Shown: in pieces, positions 42,667 to 51,762 of the stretch
Numbering within the stretch: position 1 is the stretch's first letter
How the letters are laid out: every line of letters starts with the position of its first letter
DNA from: G963665595 sp963665595
Lineage (GTDB): Bacteria > Actinomycetota > Coriobacteriia > Coriobacteriales > CADBOM01
Reading direction: 5' to 3'
Assembly (NCBI GenBank): GCA_963665595.2
Contig: CAXXJK010000005.1
Coordinates: 558,001 to 622,000, forward strand
Length of the DNA stretch: 64,000 nucleotides
Made by a program: the position numbers and the translations under genes
The notes under the pieces: generated by a model
What the model was told of the DNA's origin: nothing
What the model saw: the letters and a program-made list of their open reading frames with translations, nothing else
The model's database searches: none

Positions 42667-42978
42667 GTGGCCGAAATTCTTGAAGCCATTATGCTGGTAT
42701 GTTTTGGTTTGTCGTGGCCGCTGAATGCATACAAGGCGTTTCAGGCACGTACGGCAGCAGGCACCAGTTGGCAGTTCATCTTGCTTATCACGCTGGGCTA
42801 TGTTGCCGGTATCGCCGCAAAGATTGTCTCAGGTAACATCAACTGGGTACTCGCCATTTACATCTTAAACCTGCTGGCGGTGGGGGTGTGCTTTGTTGTC
42901 TACCGGCGTAACCGCCGGCTCGACACTATTGCAGAACTGCTCAAGAGCACATCTCAGGATGAACCGCTAAACGATTAA
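42667..42978 (+). CDS. SemiSWEET/PQ-loop-like small membrane protein
   Basis: About 103 residues with three membrane helices. LSWPLNAYKAFQARTAAGTS is a PQ-loop-like segment with the PLNAYKA variant seen in bacterial SemiSWEETs, which form dimers that carry sugars or other small solutes. GTG 42667 is ten bases after AAGGAG; TTG 42661 and 42664 are alternatives. Monocistronic; converges with the DedA gene. Confidence 0.7.
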   Translation: MAEILEAIMLVCFGLSWPLNAYKAFQARTAAGTSWQFILLITLGYVAGIAAKIVSGNINWVLAIYILNLLAVGVCFVVYRRNRRLDTIAELLKSTSQDEPLND

Positions 42979-43001
42979 CGGCTTCTCGCTAACGTCAACT
43001 A

Positions 43002-43679
43002 TTACTCTTCGGTGCTCGCCGATGCCGCTTGCTTTTTCTTGTTGCTGCGTGCTTTTATCAGACCGATGACAGTGGGCATAAACGATATGAGCAGAATAGC
43101 TACGATAATCCACTCAAAGTGCTCTTGCACAAAGGGGATGTTTCCAAAAAAGTAGCCGATGAGCGTAAATATGCTTACCCACAGGATGCCGCCAAGGGCA
43201 TTGAAGACGGTAAATTTGCCAAAATTCATATGTGACGTGCCTGCAATAAACGGGGCAAAGGTACGTATAAAAGGGAAGAAGCGCGTAATGACGATGGCGA
43301 GCGCTCCCCATTTCTCAAAAAACCGATGAGTCTTTTCGACGCGCTCAGGAGTGAGTGCCTTTACACGGCCTGAGTCGATGATTGCGTGCCCAAATGCTCG
43401 GCCAATCCAGTAGTTAGACGTATTGCCTAATATAGCGGCAATTGAAAAGATGACAAGTGCCGCTATGATGTCTAAGCCGCCGCCATCGGCACAGAAAACG
43501 CCTGCGGCAAACAGTAGGCTATCGCCGGGTAAAAACGGTGTGAATACGAGTCCGGTCTCGCAAAAGATTATGAGAAAGAGGGGAGTATAGACCCAGATAG
43601 GGCCAAGGGTGATGATCCAAGAGGCGATGGCATTACGGGGGTCTTGGAGCAGACCGACGATAAAGTTTATGAATTCCAT
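43002..43679 (-). CDS. DedA-family membrane protein
   Basis: A 225-residue protein with about five membrane segments and DedA features: FCETGLVFTPFLPGDSLLFA, GNTSNYWIGRAFG and ITRFFPFIRTFAPFIAG. DedA proteins flip phospholipid carriers such as undecaprenyl phosphate or phosphatidylethanolamine. Monocistronic. Confidence 0.9.
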   Translation of the reverse strand: MEFINFIVGLLQDPRNAIASWIITLGPIWVYTPLFLIIFCETGLVFTPFLPGDSLLFAAGVFCADGGGLDIIAALVIFSIAAILGNTSNYWIGRAFGHAIIDSGRVKALTPERVEKTHRFFEKWGALAIVITRFFPFIRTFAPFIAGTSHMNFGKFTVFNALGGILWVSIFTLIGYFFGNIPFVQEHFEWIIVAILLISFMPTVIGLIKARSNKKKQAASASTEE

Positions 43680-43920
43680 GAGTTCCTTCGCTCATTCATG
43701 CCTCACCCATATAGGAGATGGGAGGGAGAGGGCGCCAAGATAATTCTCACATGCAAATCAAGTATAGCGGACACGTACCTGCCTATAACTGTTGAGTGCG
43801 AGTAGGTAACGAAATGAACATAGGTGCTAAATAGTCCCTTCTTTGTGCTATTTTATTGTTGGCCATTATTGCACATGAAGTGGCGCTAGAATGAAACCGA
43901 AAGGCGAGAAAGGAGCAACC

Positions 43921-44514
43921 ATGGAACTGTATGAAGCAATGAGACATCGTCGTAGCCGTTATCAGATCACCAATACCGCGCCTATCTCAGATGAGCGTAT
44001 TCTTGAGATAGTGGGGGAGGCTCTTACCTACACGCCCTCTGCGTTTCATAGCGAATCTGCGCGCGTGATAGCACTCTTTGGCGAGAATCACGCACGTCTC
44101 TGGGAGATCGTTCGTGAGGCGCTGCGCCCTCATATGCCGGCGGACAAATTCGGCCCCACCGACGCGAAAATTAATGGGTTTGCGGCAGGGCACGCCACAC
44201 TCCTCTTCTATGAAGAAGAGGCAACCGTTGAAGCGTTTCAGAAACAGTTTCCGCGCTACGCCGATAATTTTCCGCTGTGGTCTCTTCAGTCTTCTGGCAT
44301 GGTGCAGTATGCCATTTGGACGGCTCTTTCTAGCGAAGGGCTTGGCGTGAATATCCAGCATTACAATCCGCTTATAGACGAAGAGGTCGCGCACACATTT
44401 GAGGCTCCGGCAAGCTGGAGGCTGATTTCTCAGATGGTCATGGGGCTGCCTATGGCTGAGCCGCCTGCACTTGAGTATTTCCCGCTTGAAAAGCGTCTGT
44501 TTGTCAAACGTTAA
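43921..44514 (+). CDS. Nitroreductase-family protein
   Basis: A 197-residue protein with MRHRRSRYQI (FMN-phosphate loop), TYTPSAFHSESARVI and VMGLPMAEPPALEYFPLEKR near the end, the pattern of the YdfN/HBN1-like nitroreductases. ATG 43921 has GAAAGGAG upstream. It is unrelated in detail to the nitroreductase at 8070 and probably handles a different electron acceptor. Confidence 0.85.
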   Translation: MELYEAMRHRRSRYQITNTAPISDERILEIVGEALTYTPSAFHSESARVIALFGENHARLWEIVREALRPHMPADKFGPTDAKINGFAAGHATLLFYEEEATVEAFQKQFPRYADNFPLWSLQSSGMVQYAIWTALSSEGLGVNIQHYNPLIDEEVAHTFEAPASWRLISQMVMGLPMAEPPALEYFPLEKRLFVKR

Positions 44515-44562
44515 TAAAGATGTTTCTGCTGTTTTGCAGATGATAAGGTTCATACCAATGAA

Positions 44563-44598
44563 CGTAGAAAAAGCCGGCGTATGCCGGCTTTTTCTACG
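44563..44598. terminator. Perfect 16-bp bidirectional terminator
   Basis: CGTAGAAAAAGCCGGC, loop GTAT, and its exact complement, with T-runs on both strands. It separates the convergent nitroreductase and cytochrome genes. Confidence 0.9.
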
Positions 44599-44639
44599 CG
44601 TGGCTACTGAAGAGGGAGAGTAGCCTCAAGCCCCGACCA

Positions 44640-45302
44640 TTATTTCCAGTTGGCGGGCAAAGGAATGTTAGTGTGACAGGTGCGGCAGTACAGTGTTGAG
44701 GTGCTGTGCACGCTGTGGCAGGTATAGCAATCGAGCACGCCAAGATGGCTGCTGTGCGGGTTACGCCCTGAGTTTCCATAGTTTTCAGTTGCCGCGATGA
44801 TGGCATCGTAGTCCATGCCGTCGCTTGCATTACCGTCGTTATGGCAGGTGAAACAGAACGCTTTCGTCCCGATGCGCGAAGCCTTCATGGGGTCGTCATA
44901 GTCCCCGGTGATCCAGGCGATTCCTTCTGAAATCTGTTCTGACATTTTGGGCTCATGGCAGTTAAGGCATGCTTCTCCTGCTTCTGCGTGGGCAGTGAGC
45001 AGGTACTTGTCATTGCCGGATGTATACTGCGCTACATAGGTGTCCATGGGGCTATGACAGATCGCGTTGCAAAAGCTTGGCTGCTCGTGCCATACCATGA
45101 AAGCGGCGGCAAGAGCGATGATGACAGCCACTATCACGCCGAGGATGATCCAAAGCTTCTTGCGCGGCTTTTTCTTGATCGCTGCGCCCTCATCAACTTC
45201 TTCTGCAGAGGTCTCAGTAGGTACTTCGGTCACTTCTTCTTTGACTTCAGTTACCTCTTCTTCGATAAATTCTGATGGTTCTACATTCTTGTTATCTTCC
45301 AT
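44640..45302 (-). CDS. Membrane-anchored multiheme cytochrome c (NapC/NrfH-like electron donor)
   Basis: A 220-residue protein. An acidic, charged N-terminus of about 45 residues precedes one membrane helix (LWIILGVIVAVIIALAAAF). Outside it are four CxxCH sites (CLNCH, CFTCH, CYTCH, CRTCH) and a CNAICH variant with three residues between the cysteines, so up to five haems. It should take electrons from the quinone pool or membrane and pass them to an extracytoplasmic reductase. GGAAGGAGG precedes ATG 45302. It is divergent from the LuxR gene and near a Tat-exported flavoprotein. Confidence 0.87.
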   Translation of the reverse strand: MEDNKNVEPSEFIEEEVTEVKEEVTEVPTETSAEEVDEGAAIKKKPRKKLWIILGVIVAVIIALAAAFMVWHEQPSFCNAICHSPMDTYVAQYTSGNDKYLLTAHAEAGEACLNCHEPKMSEQISEGIAWITGDYDDPMKASRIGTKAFCFTCHNDGNASDGMDYDAIIAATENYGNSGRNPHSSHLGVLDCYTCHSVHSTSTLYCRTCHTNIPLPANWK

Positions 45303-45447
45303 AATTAACCTCCTTCCCGTATCCGTTCTTTGGGTTGAAAGCATTCTTACATATCAATGTTCCCGTGAAACCCCCATTTATTGGTTGTTGTTCACCCCTA
45401 GTTTTTGGGTATACTTTATAAACCGCGCGGGGGAAAGAGGGCATGCC

Positions 45448-46908
45448 ATGAAGACTAACGACATCGGAAAGGTTCTGACAACTGAATCTATCTTTCTGCT
45501 GTTGTGCTATAGCTTCTATAAGGCTGTCGTATTTAACGGTTATGTCACCGACTTCAATCTCTACAACAGCGCACTAGGGTATGTCTCAAATCTCCCGTTT
45601 ATGGCGGGTGCTTCTGCAGGCATACTTATTTCGGCATCGGTGATTTTTATTGTTTCGTCGACACGTGAGATGAAGCCCTACTCTCTTGACTATCGCATAC
45701 CGCTGGTGGTTCTTGCGTTGGCATATGTGCCGGCTTTGTTCTTTCAAGACATCACGCTGTTGGTCGATCCTCTGATAAGCGTTTTGGTGCCCGCTGCCTT
45801 AGGGCTTACGTGGGGTTTGTTCACCACCATGACAAGCATCATGTTTGTTGAGCTGTTCGTCTACGAATCTTCGCCTACAGTGTTCATTCTTCAGCTGGCG
45901 TGTGCTTCGTTTTTCTCAGCGACGCTTTCAGTATTCATTGACTATCTTCCACAGACGGCGGCCTCACTTATCTGCATAGGGCTGCTGGTTGTCTGTCTGC
46001 CTATGGTGCGGCGATGTCGGCGCGATTTAGTGCCCTACGAGGTGTCGCAGGATCGTGGGTCGTTTCGTCAGGCGTTGAAAGAAACCTCTACGCCGCTTCT
46101 TGCCTACCTGTTGTTTGAGATGATTACCGGTCTGGTTAACATGTTTTCCTACATGGGCTCATCCACGTTCATTATCTCAACTTCAGCACCCATCCAGGGC
46201 ATGTTCATCTCGGCGGTCTTAGTGGCCGTGTTTGTGATACTCACCAATCGCGCACCCAACCAGCGCGTTGTCTATCTGTTCGTGTTCCCGGGTATTATTG
46301 CAATCTTTTTGCTGCTGCCATTTTTTGGTGAGGCATTCGGAAAACCCATGAGCATGATCATCTATTCCGCATACATCTTTACCTCTATGCTCTCAACGTT
46401 TTGCTATATCGTCGCCTGCCGGGAAGCGCGCGGGAATATCTACCGGGTAGCCTCATTGATTGGCGGTCTTGCGCGTATAGCACTGATTATTGGCCTTACG
46501 TTGGGTGGTGTGTTTGCTAACTTCTCTGCAGGCGAGACGTTTGTTCAGTTGAGCATCGTTGGTGTCTTCTGCATCTACTGTCTGGTTATGGTCCTGGTGT
46601 TCTGGGGCTTCAAAAATTCGCGCAAACAGGTACAGGTGGTGGTTCAGCAAGTTGCAGTATCCAAGTCATTTGAAGAGGCCGAACAAGATCACATCGATGA
46701 CATCGTGAGTCAGTTTAACCTCACGGGTCGCGAGCGCGATGTGCTCATTGGCCTTGCTAAAGGAAATTCTGCAGCAAGCATTGCAAGCCAACTCTATATC
46801 TCAACCTCTACAGCTCAGGGCTATATAAAGAGTCTCTATGTCAAGCTGGGGGTCAATAAGAAGCAGCAGATAATAGATATGTTCAATAGGGGCGACGACG
46901 CACTTTAG
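45448..46908 (+). CDS. LuxR-type regulator with N-terminal 12-TM domain
   Basis: A 486-residue protein with about twelve hydrophobic segments up to residue 400 and a LuxR helix-turn-helix at the end: LTGRERDVLIGLAKGNSAAS, then STSTAQGYIKSLYVKLGVNK. This architecture is expanded in Eggerthellaceae, where the genes sit beside respiratory reductases and induce them on their substrate. ATG 45448 follows AGAGGG; the frame is open upstream but overlaps the cytochrome gene. It lies between the cytochrome and flavoprotein genes and probably senses the flavoprotein's substrate. Confidence 0.88.
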   Translation: MKTNDIGKVLTTESIFLLLCYSFYKAVVFNGYVTDFNLYNSALGYVSNLPFMAGASAGILISASVIFIVSSTREMKPYSLDYRIPLVVLALAYVPALFFQDITLLVDPLISVLVPAALGLTWGLFTTMTSIMFVELFVYESSPTVFILQLACASFFSATLSVFIDYLPQTAASLICIGLLVVCLPMVRRCRRDLVPYEVSQDRGSFRQALKETSTPLLAYLLFEMITGLVNMFSYMGSSTFIISTSAPIQGMFISAVLVAVFVILTNRAPNQRVVYLFVFPGIIAIFLLLPFFGEAFGKPMSMIIYSAYIFTSMLSTFCYIVACREARGNIYRVASLIGGLARIALIIGLTLGGVFANFSAGETFVQLSIVGVFCIYCLVMVLVFWGFKNSRKQVQVVVQQVAVSKSFEEAEQDHIDDIVSQFNLTGRERDVLIGLAKGNSAASIASQLYISTSTAQGYIKSLYVKLGVNKKQQIIDMFNRGDDAL

Positions 46909-47130
46909 GTTTGCCCATTACCGTCGCATTGCTTCCTTTTACAGAGACCCCCGATTTCTCGGGGTATATTCTATTTCCTTATTTCAACCAGTTTTTAGGG
47001 GTCCCGTTTCCTCTTCTGCTTGCTATATTTTCGCCAAATCTGCCGAGCAGACCGGGTTTAAGGCAGGGGCGGCAAGCCGCTGCAAATTTTTCGGTATGTA
47101 CAGAGAATGGCAGTAGCGAAAGGGGATACT

Positions 47131-48618
47131 ATGGCACTTTCAAGAAGAGACTTTTTGAAGATGGGCGGTTCTGCTTGCCTGGTGGCGGGCGCGGGCGCAG
47201 CCCTCGCGGGTTGTAGCGCCGGTAAGTCGGGCGGGTCTTCAACTCAGCATGTTGTGGGCGCAAGCGACATCAACTTTACCGCCGAGACAGACGCACTTAT
47301 CATCGGCACCGGTATTGCGGGCCTTGCCGCAGGCATTCCGCTTGCCAAGGCAGGCAAGAAGGTCACCTATGTAGAGAAGCTTTCTCTGTATGGTGGTGAG
47401 AGCAAGATATCCTGCGGTTTCATGCAATACTTTGGTACGAAATATCAGATCCAAAACGGTTTGAGCACGACAGCAGATGAGTATTGGGAGAAGTATAAGA
47501 GTGTTATCACGGTGTCAAAGCTCTACAAAGAGAGCTGGTATCCGGAATGGATCAAGCGCCGCTTCTTTGGCTCTAACAATTTTGCTGACGCGGCAACTGA
47601 GATGGGCGCTACGTGGCAAAAGATTGCTTCACCCACCGTTACCGATCTGTATACATCAGTCGTATTGCCTAAAGACGGTATTGGCAATCCTACAAGCATT
47701 CTTGAGCCGGTGCGTGCTGGTCTTGAAAAACAGGGTTGCAAATTCATGTACAGCACTAAGGCTACAGCATTGATCAAAGATAAGTCGGGTGCCGTCATTG
47801 GCCTGCGTTGCCAAGATCAGCTCACCGGCGAGAACATTGACATCAAGGCTTCCAAGATTGCTATCTGCACCGGTGGATTTAGCTGCAACCAGGAGATGAT
47901 CTCCAAGTATTTGCCTGAATTTGCCCCCATTGGCAACATCACGGCAAACTCCATGGGAGAGGGTCAACTCTTGGGATTTGCGGCAGGTGCTCAGGAATAT
48001 GGTATGCAGAATGCCGCCTATATGATGGGTTCTATTCCTCAGGCCACCACGTGGGGTTACTTCGCTCCAATGATGCTCGTTCTTCCCAACGGCAAACGCT
48101 TTATCAACGAGGGTCAGTCGCATGACTCCGGTGAAGCCGCCATCGCTGCCGGATTTGACGGCTGGTGGGTAATCTTTGATGACACGGCATGGAACACCGA
48201 GCCCATCGCCGCATCGGTCAAGGCCAATGTCGCGAGCAATCCTGATCGCTACGTTACCGCCAGCAACATTCAAGATCTTGCGGTAGGCATGAAGGTTGAC
48301 CCGACCGCCCTTGCTGCTACCTACAAGAATTACAATGCTATGGCGGCTTCTGGTACCGATACCGAATTTAAGAAGACCCGTCATCTTGAACCGCTGTCTG
48401 GCACCCTGTATGCGCTGCGTCTGACGACTCGTCGATACAAGACACTAGGCGGCTTCCTAACCTCTGTCGACTCCGAGGTTTTCGATAACAACAACACGGC
48501 TATCCCTAATCTGTACGCAGCTGGCTCCTGCGTGCCTTGGTCGGGCTCTGATCTTTCGCCAAACTGTGGGAATGGTTGGATGTGTGGCGAGTCGATGCTG
48601 GCTGCTCTTAAAAGCTAG
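47131..48618 (+). CDS. Tat-exported FAD-dependent reductase (fumarate reductase flavoprotein family)
   Basis: A 495-residue protein. Twin-arginine signal ALSRRDFLKMGGSAC, then ALAGCSAG, a possible lipobox. FAD-binding ADTDALIIGTGIAGLAAGI-like segment (DALIIGTGIAGLAAGIPLAK) near residue 58, and the C-terminal NLYAAGSCVPWSG typical of FrdA/urocanate-reductase relatives. It reduces some organic acceptor outside the membrane using electrons from the cytochrome encoded at 44640. ATG 47131 has AAAGGGGAT upstream. Substrate unknown. Confidence 0.88.
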   Translation: MALSRRDFLKMGGSACLVAGAGAALAGCSAGKSGGSSTQHVVGASDINFTAETDALIIGTGIAGLAAGIPLAKAGKKVTYVEKLSLYGGESKISCGFMQYFGTKYQIQNGLSTTADEYWEKYKSVITVSKLYKESWYPEWIKRRFFGSNNFADAATEMGATWQKIASPTVTDLYTSVVLPKDGIGNPTSILEPVRAGLEKQGCKFMYSTKATALIKDKSGAVIGLRCQDQLTGENIDIKASKIAICTGGFSCNQEMISKYLPEFAPIGNITANSMGEGQLLGFAAGAQEYGMQNAAYMMGSIPQATTWGYFAPMMLVLPNGKRFINEGQSHDSGEAAIAAGFDGWWVIFDDTAWNTEPIAASVKANVASNPDRYVTASNIQDLAVGMKVDPTALAATYKNYNAMAASGTDTEFKKTRHLEPLSGTLYALRLTTRRYKTLGGFLTSVDSEVFDNNNTAIPNLYAAGSCVPWSGSDLSPNCGNGWMCGESMLAALKS

Positions 48619-48687
48619 ACACCGCACGTTAGTAGTTTGTACATACAGTAACGTATTATTTGATGCGGGTTTCAGCGTCGCTTCTAA

Positions 48688-48729
48688 ACAGGACAGGCGA
48701 GGAAAGCTTATTTTCCTCGCCTGTCCTGT
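48688..48729. terminator. Strong terminator after the flavoprotein gene
   Basis: ACAGGACAGGCGAGGAAA and TTTTCCTCGCCTGTCCTGT around a five-base loop. It lies between convergent genes. Confidence 0.85.
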
Positions 48730-48768
48730 TGTACTTATGTACAGCGTATCACGCAAGCAGCGTTTTGC

Positions 48769-49323
48769 TTATGCGATGATCTCGTAGTAGTTGTCGATGC
48801 CAGCACAGGTCTTGCAGAGAGTTTCTCCCTCACGTTCGACTTCACGGCCATCTTTGATCTGTTCGCCACAGTGTGCACAGATAGCATGCTTAAGCGGACG
48901 ACCAGGCAAGTCGCAGGGGTCGAGGTGGACGCGTACCGGCTGTACTTCAAAGAATTCCTCATCAGAGAATTGATCGTAGAATGTGACAATGTCATCCTCG
49001 GGGCCTGATTTTGCGTCACCCTTGACGTAGATACGAATGGCCTCATCAGTTGCAAGATCGTAGAAAACAGCGGCCATCTTGCCTTGGTCGTGGAACTTGA
49101 GCCGACGTCTGCCCATCGAACACCGGCAGACACTGGCAACGGCATCTGCCAGACAGCGGTCACATTCCACAAAGCAAATGAGATCGCGGTAGTTTTCCGG
49201 CTCTTCAATACCAAAATGTTCCAGCGCGATGCGCGAAATACGGGTGCCCAGATACTGCCCCGCACAGAGATGACCGTGAAATGCTACGGCGGCAGCAAGA
49301 TCTTCTTGGAAGGTACGCTTCAT
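48769..49323 (-). CDS. FmdE-family protein
   Basis: A 184-residue protein with FHGHLCAGQYLGTRISRIAL and CFVECDRCLADAV, the FmdE signature, and a C-terminal zinc ribbon (CAHCGEQI, CKTCAG). First seen beside formylmethanofuran dehydrogenase, these proteins occur widely in anaerobes that use molybdenum or tungsten enzymes and probably help cofactor handling. The role is not proven. Monocistronic, with the ISLre2 element just upstream. Confidence 0.85.
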   Translation of the reverse strand: MKRTFQEDLAAAVAFHGHLCAGQYLGTRISRIALEHFGIEEPENYRDLICFVECDRCLADAVASVCRCSMGRRRLKFHDQGKMAAVFYDLATDEAIRIYVKGDAKSGPEDDIVTFYDQFSDEEFFEVQPVRVHLDPCDLPGRPLKHAICAHCGEQIKDGREVEREGETLCKTCAGIDNYYEIIA

Positions 49324-49400
49324 GATTTCTTCTCCTTTATAGAAGTACGCAGAGTGGGGTTATGCCTGCGATATTATACTCCAATGAGAAGCTACTGGTA

Positions 49401-49409
49401 AAGAAATAT
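49401..49409. repeat. ISLre2 target duplication, left
   Basis: AAGAAATAT, repeated at 50974-50982. Confidence 0.85.
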
Positions 49410-50973
49410 CACGGCGTAACGTTTTTGGGGGTGCCCGTTAAGGGCAAACCGTAAGAAAATAATACGGATTTCCTTTATCCTTCTAATTGTCAAGAAAAAA
49501 AGGAAAGGAAACCCGCATATGTATAGTACAACAGAAGCCGTCACCTGTCTTGTATCCGTTTTTCTCGATATCTTAAGAAGCGATGATAGCTTGGCGTTTT
49601 CAAAGTTTGAGGATGAAGCTATCAGAATTGGACATGAGACCATCGCCTGCGCTATTGGCCTTGCGTTAGAAAGATTTGATGATGAAGTCTGTGCCGGTTT
49701 GCCGCATGGCTATCACATGCGTGATAGACGTTCACGTACTCTTGCTACTGAGATAGGCGACGTAACCTTTTCTCGTCGTAGGTTTTCAGATCACTACGGT
49801 GTCTCACTGATGCCACTTGATGATGCGCTAGACCTTCCCTGGAAGACTCGTATATCACCGGGAGCTACTGCATTTCTGATCGAAGCGGGAGCCGAGGTTT
49901 CTTATATGCGAGCCGCTCATCTCTTGAGCCGCAGCGGAGGTTCTACGCTCAGCGCCACCAGTGTTATGCGTGCATTTAGACAGACAGGACAAGTTTGCGA
50001 GGAAGAAGATGTCAAAGCAGCCTATGAGCTTTACGAACTAGGTCTTTCACCAGCAGCGCAAGCAGATGTCGAAGAGATATGTTTAGAAGCAGACGGTACA
50101 TGGATAAGCCTTCAAAAGACGCCTCCGGGAAAGCCTTGCAAGGCAGAGATCAAAGCGCTGGTTGCCTACGGAGGCAAACAATGCTCTGACCTTGACAGGA
50201 AAGTGCGGCGAGTACAACCAATCCGTCATGGCTGTATAGCTGACCCCCAGACCTTCTGGACTCAAGGCGTGGCAACTGTTGGCGCGAGATTTGATCTTAC
50301 CAAGATCAAAAGATGTCATCTCGGCAGTGACGGAGAGGGCTGGTGCAAACAGGGTGGCGCCTATCTTAAAAATAATATTGTTACAGTCGGACACCTGGAT
50401 CCGTTTCATCTTAACCGTGCGGTTACACGGTGCTTTGTAAATCCTCAGGAGGCAAGTCAAGTACTTGAATGTATATGGCTCGGGGATGCTCAAGAAGCTG
50501 CAGACATGCTTGAAGAACTTGCAGCTGAAGGTATCGCCCGGGAAAAGCCTTCCAGACAAGTTATCACATATCTGCGCACGAATGCCTTAATTATTGGAGT
50601 AGAGGGCCCGTCTTTAGGTACGATGGAAGCAGAGAACCAACATCTGTATAAGTCAAGAATGGCTGCATTTCCCTGTGCTTGGAGCATACGAGGTGCCTCT
50701 GACATGGCACGCATCAGAAGCAGGATCTATTCAAGAAGAACACTACCGTCTCTGAGGCGTGAAGACTCAATGAGCACCGCACGCAGAAAACAACGCGAAA
50801 GAAAAACGATAGAAAGTCTCACGATTAACAACTATATGCCATTACAATATGAGGGAAGAGGTTGGGAATCACCCTGTAGAGCTTCTCTATCAGGGATGTG
50901 TTCCAATGTGCGTTATGCAAGCGGCCTCCATTGGGAACGAAGGATAATCGACCCCCATTAAGTTTACGCCGTC
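49410..50973. mobile_element. Complete ISLre2-family insertion sequence, 1,564 bp
   Basis: Terminal inverted repeats start ACGGCGTAA and continue to GGGGGT over about 24 bases with six mismatches. Exact 9-bp duplications AAGAAATAT flank it, the size known for this family. One transposase gene fills it. Confidence 0.9.
49519..50961 (+). CDS. ISLre2-family transposase
   Basis: A 480-residue protein of the UPF0236/ISLre2 group: RTLATEIGDVTFSRRRFSDH, ISPGATAFLIEAGAEVSYMR, then CLEADGTWISLQ and LGSDGEGWCKQGG with acidic residues of the catalytic core, and IEGPSLGTMEAENQHLYKSR-like end (VEGPSLGTMEAENQHLYKSR). Length is normal, so it is probably functional. GGAAAGGAAA precedes the ATG. Confidence 0.9.
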   Translation: MYSTTEAVTCLVSVFLDILRSDDSLAFSKFEDEAIRIGHETIACAIGLALERFDDEVCAGLPHGYHMRDRRSRTLATEIGDVTFSRRRFSDHYGVSLMPLDDALDLPWKTRISPGATAFLIEAGAEVSYMRAAHLLSRSGGSTLSATSVMRAFRQTGQVCEEEDVKAAYELYELGLSPAAQADVEEICLEADGTWISLQKTPPGKPCKAEIKALVAYGGKQCSDLDRKVRRVQPIRHGCIADPQTFWTQGVATVGARFDLTKIKRCHLGSDGEGWCKQGGAYLKNNIVTVGHLDPFHLNRAVTRCFVNPQEASQVLECIWLGDAQEAADMLEELAAEGIAREKPSRQVITYLRTNALIIGVEGPSLGTMEAENQHLYKSRMAAFPCAWSIRGASDMARIRSRIYSRRTLPSLRREDSMSTARRKQRERKTIESLTINNYMPLQYEGRGWESPCRASLSGMCSNVRYASGLHWERRIIDPH

Positions 50974-50982
50974 AAGAAATAT
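50974..50982. repeat. ISLre2 target duplication, right
   Basis: AAGAAATAT, identical to 49401-49409. Confidence 0.85.
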
Positions 50983-51098
50983 AGTCGACTTGTTCCGCGT
51001 AATGGTATATCATACTATGCCCAGTACGTGATTGAACGTCTTACTGTTTCGGCTTGGCATATGCCGGAGCAAATAATGCCATAGAAGGGGCGATTAGC

Positions 51099-51590
51099 GT
51101 GACGCTGTACGTGTACGAAACCATGATCGTGGAACAGGAAGGTATGCTCGAGATCGGTATTCCAGATTTCGATATTACGTTTCGCCATATTGGTTCGAAG
51201 CATGAAGCGCTTGTTGAGGCTGCCAAACGTCTGGCTGGCGCTGTGAGAGAATGCCTGATTCAGGGCAAGGATGTTCCGCACGCTACATCGGGTCTCAAGG
51301 GACGACGTGGTCGTAAGGTCGTCAAACTTGCTATTGAGGCAGAATGCCCCATGGCCGAGTTTTTTACTGTCGAGGATGTCATGGAAATTCTTGGCGTGAC
51401 CCAGCCTCGCGTTTCGCATCTTATGCGCGACGGCAAACTCGTCGCTGTCAAGGAAGGGCGCCGCAATCTGATCACGCGTGCTTCATTGCTGGCCTATCTC
51501 CATACGCCACGTACACCGGGACGGCCTCGCAAGGCGGAGCGGTCGCGCTTGGTTTACCGCGCGGCATCTTTGGTGGGTAGCACGTCCTAA
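51099..51590 (+). CDS. HicB-like N-domain with HTH_17 DNA-binding domain
   Basis: A 163-residue protein. The first 70 residues resemble a HicB antitoxin fold (VTLYVYETMIVEQEGMLEIG, then FRHIGSKHEALVEAAKRLAG). Residues about 85-140 are an excisionase-type helix-turn-helix (FFTVEDVMEILGVTQPRVSH, LMRDGKLVAVKEGRRNL). GTG 51099 has AAGGGG nine bases upstream. No HicA toxin gene is adjacent, so it is either an orphan antitoxin or a regulator kept in this lineage. Confidence 0.65.
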   Translation: MTLYVYETMIVEQEGMLEIGIPDFDITFRHIGSKHEALVEAAKRLAGAVRECLIQGKDVPHATSGLKGRRGRKVVKLAIEAECPMAEFFTVEDVMEILGVTQPRVSHLMRDGKLVAVKEGRRNLITRASLLAYLHTPRTPGRPRKAERSRLVYRAASLVGSTS

Positions 51591-51762
51591 TTATCAAGGG
51601 CAAGCGTATCTCTCGCTATCTTCTTGCAGTGTGCTTGGAGTTTATGCGTGCTTGAAGGCGCGTTTCTTCGTGCCATGCGCTCGGTGCGGTATACTTTCGT
51701 TCTCAATGCATCCGTTTTGACATCGTCGATCTTCGATGATTTATCCTATGGAGAATGTACTC

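Noticed and set aside
51099..51590. Complete HicAB toxin-antitoxin pair
   Set aside because: No HicA-like short ORF adjoins the HicB-like gene on either side.
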